Positions 1-5,447 of a stretch of DNA of 8,218 nucleotides are shown here, piece after piece (the stretch's first letter is position 1; every line of letters starts with the position of its first letter). Source of the stretch: Candidatus Falkowbacteria bacterium RIFOXYC2_FULL_48_21 (GTDB taxonomy: Bacteria; Patescibacteriota; Patescibacteriia; UBA11705; JABHMO01); NCBI GenBank assembly GCA_001778275.1, contig MFGM01000031.1, positions 1 to 8,218 of the forward strand, in the 5' to 3' direction. The position numbers were made by a program, and so were the translations under genes. A model generated the notes under the pieces. It made no database searches. It saw only the letters and a program-made list of their open reading frames with translations, and had not been told where the DNA came from.

Positions 1-1
1 C

Positions 2-277
2 GCCGAATCGCCAAAAGCGATTGAAAACGAATGTCGCCGAACCAAAAACAGTTGGCCGGAATGTTTTGGCAGTCGCGTGTTCCCGATTGAAACATACTTG
101 AACAGCGACAAGGTCAAGGCGGAACTGGGCGAAGAAAAATACGCGGCCGTTATGACCAGCTTGGCCGATTTAAAAGACCGGCTTCATGAATTGAAACAGC
201 AATATCCGGACAAAAATGCGCCGCCGCCGGAGGAGGTAAAAAAGCAAATGCTTGAACAACTTAATGTTTTAAAATAA
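2..277 (+). CDS. 3' end of an unrecognised protein gene (partial)
   Basis: The frame is open from the left edge to a TAA at 275-277, so this is the last 91 codons of a gene that begins outside the window. An internal GTG at 77 is not needed as a start, since the frame continues upstream of it with ordinary codons. The visible part has two cysteines eleven residues apart (codons at 32 and 62) around a segment ending SWPECFGSR, then a proline, and then a charged helical tail rich in Lys, Glu and Leu that could form a short coiled coil. The two cysteines might be part of a metal site, but no full zinc-ribbon is visible. I do not recognise the family. The stop lies 10 bases before the CYTH gene, so the two are probably co-transcribed. 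Confidence 0.6.
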   Translation, partial: AESPKAIENECRRTKNSWPECFGSRVFPIETYLNSDKVKAELGEEKYAAVMTSLADLKDRLHELKQQYPDKNAPPPEEVKKQMLEQLNVLK

Positions 278-287
278 ACCATCGGCC

Positions 288-836
288 ATGCCAAACAACA
301 TCGAAACCGAGATTCGCAGTTTCCTTTCCAAAGAGCAGTATGATCGACTGCTTGATTTTTTTAAACAAAACGCCAAACTTTTAAAAGAAGACAACCAAGA
401 AACATTTTACTTCGACTGCGCGCAAGATTTGCGTATACAAAAGAATGATTTCTTCGCCAAAATCTGGATGAAAGGCGGCCAAATCCACGACGCGCATCGA
501 GAAGAGATTGAACTCCGGTTTGACCGCGCCGATTTTGAAAAAGCGGAGCAACTTTTTCTCGCACTCGGTTATCAAGTAAAAATCAAATGGTTCAGGAAAA
601 GATTTGAATTTGATTGGAACGGCACGACCGTGTGCCTCGACTTCACGCGCGGATACGGCTACATTATCGAACTGGAAAAAATGTGTTCCGAAGCGGACAA
701 GGAAAAAGAATACGCCGCGCTCGAGCAAAAATTGCGTTCGCTGAACGTTGATGTCACGCCGAGAGAAGAATTTGATCGGAAATTTTTGGATTATAAGGCA
801 AACTGGCGGCAATTGACAAAAACCCCCGCTATTTAA
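288..836 (+). CDS. CYTH-domain protein (triphosphate-binding fold)
   Basis: The 182-residue product has the layout of CYTH proteins, the superfamily of class IV adenylate cyclases and thiamine triphosphatases, which bind triphosphates and divalent metal inside a beta tunnel. An N-terminal ETEIR (residues 6-10) matches the ExExK signature with Arg in place of Lys. HREEIEL (70-76) gives the central basic/acidic strand, KWFRKRFEF (100-108) supplies basic tunnel residues, and LDFTRGYGYIIELE (117-130) matches the conserved late strand with paired acidic residues. The length suits a single CYTH domain with no extra domain. Cyclase, triphosphatase or another activity cannot be told from the sequence. 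The ATG at 288 has only a weak ribosome binding site and follows the preceding stop by 10 bases. The gene ends against the terminator of the facing cassette. Confidence 0.8.
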   Translation: MPNNIETEIRSFLSKEQYDRLLDFFKQNAKLLKEDNQETFYFDCAQDLRIQKNDFFAKIWMKGGQIHDAHREEIELRFDRADFEKAEQLFLALGYQVKIKWFRKRFEFDWNGTTVCLDFTRGYGYIIELEKMCSEADKEKEYAALEQKLRSLNVDVTPREEFDRKFLDYKANWRQLTKTPAI

Positions 837-839
837 AAA

Positions 840-863
840 GACGTTGACCGCGCGGTCAACGTC
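840..863 (-). terminator. Perfect 24-bp palindrome, terminator of the - strand cassette
   Basis: Bases 840-863 are a perfect inverted repeat (half-site GACGTTGACCGC). On the - strand it is followed by five T (835-839), the layout of an intrinsic terminator, 10 bases after the stop of the 68 aa gene. On the + strand no T-run follows, so it would be a poor terminator for the CYTH gene, although it begins 3 bases after that gene's stop. Confidence 0.75.
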
Positions 864-873
864 CATGATGTCA

Positions 874-1080
874 CTAGCCGAACAACCGCCCGTGCCGCTC
901 CGCCGCCGCGTCCAACTCGCGCTTGCATTGGAACAGATAGCGCACCTTGATGACCGCACCAATCAGCACCACCGCGATCGGCAACGCCATCCACGCGCCG
1001 TTGACTCCCAACTGCCGAACTACGATCGTGCCGATTGCCCCGCCGATGACCAGCCCGGTACCGATGAACCAGTTTTTCAT
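874..1080 (-). CDS. Small membrane protein, 68 aa
   Basis: The product has two hydrophobic stretches (about residues 4-21 and 27-45) separated by a short Gly/Asn turn, then a charged tail of about 20 residues rich in Arg and Glu. This predicts a two-helix membrane hairpin, and the first helix is rich in glycine (GTGLVIGGAIG). The ATG at 1080 has an AAAGGAG about 7 bases upstream, which overlaps the end of the upstream 97 aa gene (stop at 1082-1084, one base away), so the two are translated from one message. I do not recognise a named family. Partner of a membrane complex, small stress protein or toxin-like peptide are all possible, and none is shown by the sequence. Confidence 0.75.
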   Translation of the reverse strand: MKNWFIGTGLVIGGAIGTIVVRQLGVNGAWMALPIAVVLIGAVIKVRYLFQCKRELDAAAERHGRLFG

Positions 1081-1081
1081 T

Positions 1082-1375
1082 TTACGACTCCTTTATCAAA
1101 AAGTCTCGCTTCTCTTCCTGCGCCCAAATGAGCACTCGCCCATCAGTCGTATCAATTCTGCCAAAAGGCCTACCAGCCTTTATGTCGTTCTCACGAGTCA
1201 GGTTATAACAATAAAAGTCCAGCCGTTTGCCATCCACTGTTACGGTCCACTGTTCTCTGATTAGCAGTCTACCATTTAGCATTCTGCCACTTTCGGCGAA
1301 ACAAGGGACTTCTGCCACTTGAGATATTGCGCTCTCCATCCTCTTTCCCACAAGCACTTTCCTTAGAGCCAGCAT
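1082..1375 (-). CDS. Unrecognised 97 aa protein, first gene of a two-gene cassette
   Basis: The ATG at 1375 is preceded by a full-strength Shine-Dalgarno AAGGAGG (1381-1387) at good spacing and, further up, by a near-consensus promoter, so the gene is very likely real and well expressed. The N-terminal 15 residues are basic with some hydrophobic character. The rest alternates polar and hydrophobic residues, suggesting a small beta-rich domain, with cysteines at about 25 and 56 and a C-terminal strand-like segment GRVLIWAQEEKRDFLI. There is no clear signal peptide or membrane helix. It is directly followed by the 68 aa membrane protein. No family recognised. Confidence 0.7.
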   Translation of the reverse strand: MLALRKVLVGKRMESAISQVAEVPCFAESGRMLNGRLLIREQWTVTVDGKRLDFYCYNLTRENDIKAGRPFGRIDTTDGRVLIWAQEEKRDFLIKES

Positions 1376-1415
1376 GATCGCCTCCTTGTCAAAAGAACCA
1401 AAATAGCAACCCGTG

Positions 1416-1444
1416 AATATAGCACGTCTTTAATTCGTTGTCAA
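1416..1444 (-). promoter_or_regulatory. Sigma-70 type promoter for the 97 aa / 68 aa cassette
   Basis: Read on the - strand, TTGACA (1444-1439) is followed after exactly 17 bases by TATATT (1421-1416). Expected transcription start is near 1409, giving a leader of about 33 bases that includes the AAGGAGG ribosome binding site. The match is near consensus in both boxes and spacing. Confidence 0.8.
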
Positions 1445-1453
1445 TCGCGGCGT

Positions 1454-1481
1454 GATTTCTGTATTAAATTACGCAGAAATC
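1454..1481. repeat. 8-bp inverted repeat between the divergent promoters
   Basis: GATTTCTG (1454-1461) and CAGAAATC (1474-1481) form a perfect inverted repeat around a 12-base AT-rich centre. It sits just upstream of the - strand promoter and well upstream of the Fic gene, so it could be an operator for either. No regulator binding it can be named. Confidence 0.4.
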
Positions 1482-1544
1482 TTATATACACCATTTACTC
1501 GCGAAAAACCCAAACTAAATTGCCTGCGTGACTTCTACAAATTG

Positions 1545-1577
1545 CTTGCGCGAATCTTGCGCGAATCTTGCGCGAAT
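1545..1577. repeat. Three perfect 11-bp direct repeats upstream of the Fic gene
   Basis: The unit CTTGCGCGAAT occurs three times head to tail with no mismatch (1545-1555, 1556-1566, 1567-1577). The 11-bp period is close to one helical turn, so all copies face the same side of DNA, as expected of repeated operator half-sites. The last copy contains the likely -35 box of the Fic promoter. Confidence 0.75.
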
Positions 1578-1596
1578 TGCTATTTTGCGATATGCT
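1568..1596 (+). promoter_or_regulatory. Candidate promoter of the Fic-to-amidohydrolase operon
   Basis: TTGCGC (1568-1573), a weak -35, is followed after 17 bases by TATGCT (1591-1596), a moderate -10. Transcription would start around 1603, leaving a leader of only about 13 bases with no Shine-Dalgarno before the ATG at 1616. The overlap of the -35 with the 11-bp repeats suggests repression by a protein bound there. An alternative is TTGTCA at 1438 with TATTAA at 1462. Confidence 0.4.
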
Positions 1597-1615
1597 GTAA
1601 GCATAATCAAAAATT

Positions 1616-2683
1616 ATGTTCAGCCCTCAATACAAATTAACAGACAAAATTTTGCGCGACCTCACCGCCATAGCCGAAGCAAAAGGAATTATCGATCGCG
1701 CTAAAATATTGCCGCAACAGGAAATCAAACTGCGTCGACAAGCGATCATCCGCATGACCCATCACTCCACCGAAATCGAAGGCAACCAGCTGAACATGGA
1801 CCAAGTGGCGGCGATTCATGCCAAAAAAAAGGTTGACGCGCCAAATCGAGACATCTACGCGGTAAAGAACTATCTCAACGTTTTAAAATTCATCGAACAA
1901 ACGGTGACAAAAAAACAATCCCTGACCGAAAAAACAATATTGCAGATTCACAAATTAGTCGCGGCTAACACGTTGGCACCACAAGACTGCGGCCATTATC
2001 GTTCCGGCCCAATCTATGTCGTGCGAAGACGCCTGGGCATGCCGGACGAAACTTTATACACCGGGCCGGAAGCCAAACGCGTGCCACAATTGGTGACCGA
2101 CTTTGTGCGATGGCTCAAGGAAAGTGAAGAGAAAGAAATGAACCCGGTCGTGGTGGCCGCCATCGCTCACATGGAAATCGCCGCCATGCATCCCTTCAAT
2201 GATGGCAACGGCCGCACCGCGCGAGCATTCGCTACTCTTATCCTTTACCAACGCGGGTATGATTTCCGTCGCTTATTTGCGCTCGAAGACTATTACAATA
2301 CCGACCGGCCATCTTATTATAAAGCCATCGACGTCGGTGCAACTTACGATGCGCGCCGGACGGACATTACCTCATGGCTGGAATATTTTATCAGCGGATT
2401 TAAAATAGAAATTGATGCGGTAAAAAATAAAATCTTGGCGTTGTCCGCCCGCAACGTGGATGAAAAGATCAAATCACCGGCCTATCTTACACCGGAGCAA
2501 CTAAAAATCATCGATTTCATTGATCAGGTCGGAAGAATTTCCGCAAAAGATGCCTCGGATGTATTATCTTGCCCGAGACGGACGGCTCAACTGCAGTTGC
2601 AAAAGTTGAAAAAACTTAAGCTGCTTAAGGCCTTGGGCAAGGGAAAGTCCACCGCTTATATCGCCATCAAAAGGAAAAATTAA
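1616..2683 (+). CDS. Fic family protein (class II) with C-terminal winged helix
   Basis: The 355-residue product carries the full Fic active-site motif HPFNDGNGRTAR (192-203), with the catalytic His192 and the phosphate-binding loop intact. Fic proteins usually transfer AMP from ATP to a hydroxyl side chain of a target protein. STEIEG (51-56) matches the inhibitory-helix motif (S/T)xxxE(G/N), here N-terminal to the Fic core as in class II enzymes, so activity is probably autoinhibited. GHYRSGPIYV (126-135) is also typical of the family. Residues about 291-355 look like a winged helix (LTPEQLKIIDFI, then a basic recognition segment SCPRRTAQLQLQKL), so the protein may bind DNA, possibly at the 11-bp repeats upstream. 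The ATG at 1616 fits the family start but has no Shine-Dalgarno. It is the first gene of a six-gene run. Confidence 0.93.
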   Translation: MFSPQYKLTDKILRDLTAIAEAKGIIDRAKILPQQEIKLRRQAIIRMTHHSTEIEGNQLNMDQVAAIHAKKKVDAPNRDIYAVKNYLNVLKFIEQTVTKKQSLTEKTILQIHKLVAANTLAPQDCGHYRSGPIYVVRRRLGMPDETLYTGPEAKRVPQLVTDFVRWLKESEEKEMNPVVVAAIAHMEIAAMHPFNDGNGRTARAFATLILYQRGYDFRRLFALEDYYNTDRPSYYKAIDVGATYDARRTDITSWLEYFISGFKIEIDAVKNKILALSARNVDEKIKSPAYLTPEQLKIIDFIDQVGRISAKDASDVLSCPRRTAQLQLQKLKKLKLLKALGKGKSTAYIAIKRKN

Positions 2684-2694
2684 TAGCTACTTTT

Positions 2695-3228
2695 ATGTTT
2701 AACATACCGGCCAGAAACTTCATCGACCCGCGCGTAAAATTGTTTGATTCGCCGATTGAGGGTAAAGGCGTTCTTGCGTCCGCGCCGATTAAAAAAGGCG
2801 AAGTGGTGATCAGCTGGGGCGGCGGCGTAATCGTTACCGATGAAGAATTTCAAAAAGGATTCGCCCAAGGATTGTATCAACCGGAGTCAGCCGTTCACTT
2901 TGACGAAAATCACAAGTGGGTTTCTCTCGCTTCCGAGCCGAACTACGAAGACGCGGCGATCAATCACTCTTGCGATCCGAACGTGTGGTTTGAAAACGGC
3001 TGGCCGCTGGTGGCGCGACGCGATATAGCCGCGGGCGAGGAATTAACTTTTGACTACGCCACCGGCGAGACCTATCCCCTGCAATCCGAATGTCATTGCG
3101 GCGCGGAAAACTGTCGCCATCATATCACCGGCAAAGAATGGCAAGATCCGATGTTTCAAAAAAAATACCACGGGCATTTTAACCCTTATATTCAAGGATT
3201 GATTGACAAACAAGTTTCATCAAAATAA
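2695..3228 (+). CDS. SET-domain protein-lysine methyltransferase-like protein
   Basis: This 177-residue protein is a SET domain with a post-SET motif. EGKGVLA (22-28) is the N-terminal GxG strand that holds S-adenosylmethionine, NHSCDPN (90-96) is the NHSC motif of the pseudoknot, and EELTFDY (115-121) supplies the conserved catalytic Tyr121. CHCGAENCRHHI (133-144) then fits the post-SET CxCxxxxC cysteines that bind zinc with a fourth cysteine in the fold. The family methylates lysines on proteins, and the target here is unknown. SET proteins are commoner in eukaryotes but small stand-alone forms occur in bacteria. The gene begins 11 bases after Fic and ends one base before the CsaA-like gene, with no strong ribosome binding site. 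Confidence 0.9.
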   Translation: MFNIPARNFIDPRVKLFDSPIEGKGVLASAPIKKGEVVISWGGGVIVTDEEFQKGFAQGLYQPESAVHFDENHKWVSLASEPNYEDAAINHSCDPNVWFENGWPLVARRDIAAGEELTFDYATGETYPLQSECHCGAENCRHHITGKEWQDPMFQKKYHGHFNPYIQGLIDKQVSSK

Positions 3229-3229
3229 T

Positions 3230-3568
3230 ATGCAACAAATAACATGGACCGACTTCGAAAAAGTTGAACTCTGTGTCGGCACAATTACTGACGTACATGA
3301 TTTCCCCGAAGCGAAAAAGCCGGCTTATAAAATCACGGCCGATTTCGGCGCGGAAACAGGGATCAAAAAATCAAGCGCGCGCATTACCGATCTTTATACC
3401 AAACAAGAACTGCTGGGCAAGCAAATCATCGGCGTGGTTAACTTTCCGCCGAAACAAATCGGCCCTTTTTCTTCTGAATTCTTGTGTTGCGGCTTTTATC
3501 GCGAAGACGGCTTTGTCGTCCTCGCCGTTCCCGACAAGCAAACGCCGAACGGAGCCAAGCTCGGATAA
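3230..3568 (+). CDS. CsaA-like tRNA-binding domain protein
   Basis: The 112-residue product matches the stand-alone EMAP/tRNA-binding OB-fold family of CsaA: TWTDFEKVELCVGTI at the start, EAKKPAYKITADFG, then IKKSSARIT and the block IIGVVNFPPKQIGPFSSEFL, ending in a PNGAKLG tail. CsaA has been described as a chaperone-like factor and as a tRNA-binding dimer, and which role applies here is not shown by sequence. I chose the ATG at 3230, one base after the SET stop, because the family begins at this point. A TTG at 3203 would add nine residues inside the SET gene and has no homologous extension. Annotation pipelines often name it tRNA-binding protein. Confidence 0.92.
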   Translation: MQQITWTDFEKVELCVGTITDVHDFPEAKKPAYKITADFGAETGIKKSSARITDLYTKQELLGKQIIGVVNFPPKQIGPFSSEFLCCGFYREDGFVVLAVPDKQTPNGAKLG

Positions 3569-3574
3569 ATTTTT

Positions 3575-3883
3575 ATGAAAAACTTTTTTTCTCAACTCCC
3601 AACCTCGGCAAAAATCATTTTCTTGTTGGCCACGATTCCTCTGTCCGCGATAGTCGGCGGACTCATCGGCTTCATATACGGCTTGGCCGCCATTAATTTT
3701 TTCCCGGACAAATGCGCGAAGATTGGCACGGATATCATTTGCCAAAATCCGGTTTCGTTCCTTGGCTTCATCGGCTGGGAAGGCACTTCCTTGCTCGGCT
3801 TAATTATCGGCGCTATTTTAGCTTTGGCGCTATACATTTTCTTTATTATCCGCTTGGAAGTCAAAAATAAAAAAGCCTTATGA
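3575..3883 (+). CDS. Membrane protein of unknown function, 102 aa
   Basis: Two clear membrane helices (about residues 13-40 and 70-93) flank a polar loop of about 30 residues that holds two cysteines (47 and 56) and GFIGWEG. The C-terminal tail is basic (EVKNKKAL), so by the positive-inside rule both ends face the cytoplasm and the cysteine loop faces outward, where it could form a disulfide. The start lies 6 bases after the CsaA-like stop. The last codons overlap the next gene by four bases (ATGA), a sign of coupled translation and of functional linkage with the next protein, which also has outward-facing cysteines. No family recognised. Confidence 0.75.
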   Translation: MKNFFSQLPTSAKIIFLLATIPLSAIVGGLIGFIYGLAAINFFPDKCAKIGTDIICQNPVSFLGFIGWEGTSLLGLIIGAILALALYIFFIIRLEVKNKKAL

Positions 3884-4092
3884 CCAAAAAAATATCATTA
3901 AGAATCATTCTCCTCATTTCCGTAGCCGGATTACTTTTTTCCGGCTACCTATCCTACGGCGAGCTGGCACAAAAAGTTTGCCCACTTGGTGGTTGCTTAA
4001 ACGTACTCGGCGCGCCGGCTTGCGTTTACGGATTCGTCATGTATTTGATCGTGTTCATTGTCAGCCTTTTCGGACTTAAATCAGAAAAATAA
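3880..4092 (+). CDS. Small two-helix membrane protein with VKOR-like cysteine pattern
   Basis: The 70-residue product has a basic N-terminus, a first helix (about 8-26), a short loop, and a second helix (about 48-67). The loop reads VCPLGGCLNVLGAPACVYG, giving Cys34, Cys39 and Cys48. The order of helix, CP-x-GG-C, V, P-A-C and Y-G-x-x-x-Y resembles the substrate side of vitamin K epoxide reductase-like oxidoreductases, but this protein has only about half their length and lacks their CxxC redox motif and thioredoxin domain. A thiol or disulfide role at the membrane is a reasonable guess, made more likely by the cysteine loop of the preceding gene, with which it overlaps by four bases. It may equally be a structural membrane protein. 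Confidence 0.7.
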   Translation: MTKKISLRIILLISVAGLLFSGYLSYGELAQKVCPLGGCLNVLGAPACVYGFVMYLIVFIVSLFGLKSEK

Positions 4093-4100
4093 TCCAATGT

Positions 4101-4928
4101 ATGTTTATCGATATTCACACCCACGTCTCCACCCGCGAACAATGGCTTTCATATCAGAAAAAAGCCAAACCTGCTTCGAGCGTGGTCGAGGGGCGCCAAG
4201 TGGTCAAAATTATTTCCTTGGCGTGGTGCTACAAAGATTCGCCCACTGAGCCGGACGTGGAAACGCTTTTGAAGTTTGCCGCGACAGAACCAAACATTTA
4301 TGTTGCCGGCAGTATCAACATGGATGCGAATATCGGCCAACAGCTCAAACGACATGAAGAACTTTTTCAACAAAAAAAGATCGTGGCCATCAAGCTTTAT
4401 CCTGGTTATCAGCACTTCTACCCTTACGAAGACAAAGTCACGGCCATTGCCGAGCTGTGCGCAAAGTATAATAAACCGCTCATTTTTCACAGCGGCGATT
4501 TCTATGATATCCACGGCACCGCGCTTTTGGAATATGCGCGGTCCATTCACATAGATAAGTTGGCACGACGCTGTCCGAACACTAAAATTGTCATATCCCA
4601 TTTCGGCTTCCCCCACTTGCTCGACACCGCCGGCGTTGTTTCGCAACACGACAATGTTTACACCGACATTTCCGGCACCATCGATGATTCCGGTTTAACC
4701 AAAAAAGAATTAAGCGCCCTTACCAAACAATACATTGCGGACTTACAGCGCGTCTTGCGCTATTACCCGAACATCAAAAATAAAATCATGTTCGGCACCG
4801 ACTTTGCCGGCGAAGAAACACCGCTCAAACACGTTGAACCGTACAGGCGCGTGATTCAATCTCTGTTCAACAAACGCGAACAAGCCAACGCGTTTCACGA
4901 CTTGGCGGAAAAATTATATTTCGCATAA
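4101..4928 (+). CDS. Metal-dependent hydrolase, amidohydrolase superfamily (Amidohydro_2 type)
   Basis: The 275-residue protein is a TIM-barrel amidohydrolase. DIHTH (4-8) gives the paired metal-binding histidines after strand 1, IKLYPGY (97-103) the lysine strand, FHSGD (129-133) His130, SHFGF (166-170) His167, and FGTDFAG (231-237) the catalytic Asp234. The set and length fit the Amidohydro_2 family, which includes decarboxylases and hydrolases of small carboxylated or amide substrates. TatD-like nucleases share the barrel but have other surrounding motifs. The substrate cannot be told. The ATG at 4101 is 8 bases after the preceding stop, without a Shine-Dalgarno. It is the last gene of the operon and is followed by a hairpin terminator. 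Its last 15 bases overlap the end of an opposing small reading frame. Confidence 0.88.
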   Translation: MFIDIHTHVSTREQWLSYQKKAKPASSVVEGRQVVKIISLAWCYKDSPTEPDVETLLKFAATEPNIYVAGSINMDANIGQQLKRHEELFQQKKIVAIKLYPGYQHFYPYEDKVTAIAELCAKYNKPLIFHSGDFYDIHGTALLEYARSIHIDKLARRCPNTKIVISHFGFPHLLDTAGVVSQHDNVYTDISGTIDDSGLTKKELSALTKQYIADLQRVLRYYPNIKNKIMFGTDFAGEETPLKHVEPYRRVIQSLFNKREQANAFHDLAEKLYFA

Positions 4929-5072
4929 ATGAAAAAGCACTCTGCTACGGCATAGTGCTTTGTTCTGTCTAGTCAAGAAGAGGCTGAGGCAAACGCCCAG
5001 CACAATTCCCCACGCCACATCATTCATTGCGACACCAATGGCGATTCCGATGAACAAGCCGAACGGATTCAT
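4914..5072 (-). CDS. Small glycine-rich hydrophobic peptide, 52 codons, end uncertain
   Basis: From an ATG at 5072, with GGAG about 8 bases upstream, the frame encodes a hydrophobic peptide starting MNPFGLFIGIAIGVAM and continuing as a Gly/Val/Leu-rich segment to about residue 33, probably one or two membrane helices. It follows the 70 aa gene by 20 bases and matches the position of the 68 aa membrane gene in the other cassette. The frame does not stop before the hairpin at 4934-4961. It reads through the hairpin and ends at a TAA at 4914-4916, inside the amidohydrolase gene. A one-base shift near residue 33 would give a stop (TAG) just before the hairpin, so a sequencing slip or a true frameshift is possible. 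Confidence 0.5.
   Translation of the reverse strand: MNPFGLFIGIAIGVAMNDVAWGIVLGVCLSLFLTRQNKALCRSRVLFHLCEI
4934..4961. terminator. Bidirectional hairpin terminator with UACG tetraloop
   Basis: AAAGCACT (4934-4941) pairs with AGTGCTTT (4954-4961). After one mismatch three more pairs close a C(TACG)G loop, a UNCG-type tetraloop on the + strand. It ends the six-gene + strand operon, whose last stop is at 4926-4928. The - strand copy is followed by five T in total (4936-4932), so it can also end the - strand cassette. Confidence 0.75.
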
Positions 5073-5092
5073 TTTTTATCTCCGAGTAATCG

Positions 5093-5305
5093 TCAATGTC
5101 CATCCGACATCGCATTGCGAAAGGCCGCGTCGATATCATCCATGCCAAAACCGCGCGCTTGCATCGCCTCCGCCAAATACCGCTTCTGCTCGTCCAACCT
5201 GAGGTCATGCCAGAAGTACTTGCCAAGTGCGATACAAATTCGTTCCGCGGCCGTAACCACATCCGTACCGAGAACGTCAATCACCTGCTGCCGAGTAAAC
5301 CCCAT
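5093..5305 (-). CDS. Unrecognised 70 aa protein, first gene of the second small cassette
   Basis: The ATG at 5305 has an AGGAGG Shine-Dalgarno close upstream and a consensus-like promoter further up, strong support for a real gene. The protein looks all-helical and soluble: MGFTRQQVIDVLGTD could start a short helix-turn-helix-like bundle, and the end (MQARGFGMDDIDAAFRNAM) resembles a UBA-like three-helix ending, though this is only a resemblance. The next - strand gene starts 20 bases after its stop. No family recognised. The arrangement of soluble gene then hydrophobic gene repeats that at 874-1375. Confidence 0.7.
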   Translation of the reverse strand: MGFTRQQVIDVLGTDVVTAAERICIALGKYFWHDLRLDEQKRYLAEAMQARGFGMDDIDAAFRNAMSDGH

Positions 5306-5348
5306 ATTCGCCTCCTATTGTTTATCAGCTTAATTTAAGGCAAATGCC

Positions 5349-5377
5349 AATATATCAAACTTAAGTATTTTTGTCAA
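5349..5377 (-). promoter_or_regulatory. Sigma-70 type promoter for the 70 aa cassette
   Basis: On the - strand TTGACA (5377-5372) is followed after 17 bases by TATATT (5354-5349), the same boxes and spacing as the promoter at 1416-1444. Expected start is near 5342, giving a leader of about 36 bases. Confidence 0.82.
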
Positions 5378-5388
5378 TATCAACTGGC

Positions 5389-5415
5389 TTGACATTCGAT
5401 TCATTAAATTATAAG
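5389..5415 (+). promoter_or_regulatory. Promoter of the 60 aa gene
   Basis: TTGACA (5389-5394) is followed by TATAAG (5410-5415) at 15 bases, or by TAAGAT (5412-5417) at 17 bases, so the exact -10 is unsure. The -35 box is in mirror orientation to that of the divergent promoter, 11 bases away. Confidence 0.65.
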
Positions 5416-5447
5416 ATGCCTTTTCCTCAACATGGAGGTTGTTCCCG

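Noticed and set aside
381..962. Long - strand reading frame over the CYTH gene
   Set aside because: It lies opposite the CYTH gene and runs through the palindromic terminator, with no recognisable domain or ribosome binding site.
844..1264. Two + strand reading frames over the 97 aa / 68 aa cassette
   Set aside because: They are opposite the - strand genes, which have a promoter, ribosome binding sites and a terminator, while these have none.
1452..1640. 62-codon + strand frame before Fic
   Set aside because: It spans the promoter and the 11-bp repeats and overlaps the Fic start in another frame. No ribosome binding site is present.
3203..3229. Upstream TTG start for the CsaA-like gene
   Set aside because: It would extend into the SET gene and beyond the usual N-terminus of the family. 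The ATG at 3230 fits both.
4149..4649. 166-codon - strand frame inside the amidohydrolase gene
   Set aside because: It is antisense to a gene with all catalytic motifs and has no recognisable features of its own.
5020..5280. 86-codon - strand frame overlapping the 70 aa gene
   Set aside because: It is in another frame, lacks a ribosome binding site and has Arg/Trp-rich shadow composition, unlike the 5093-5305 frame.
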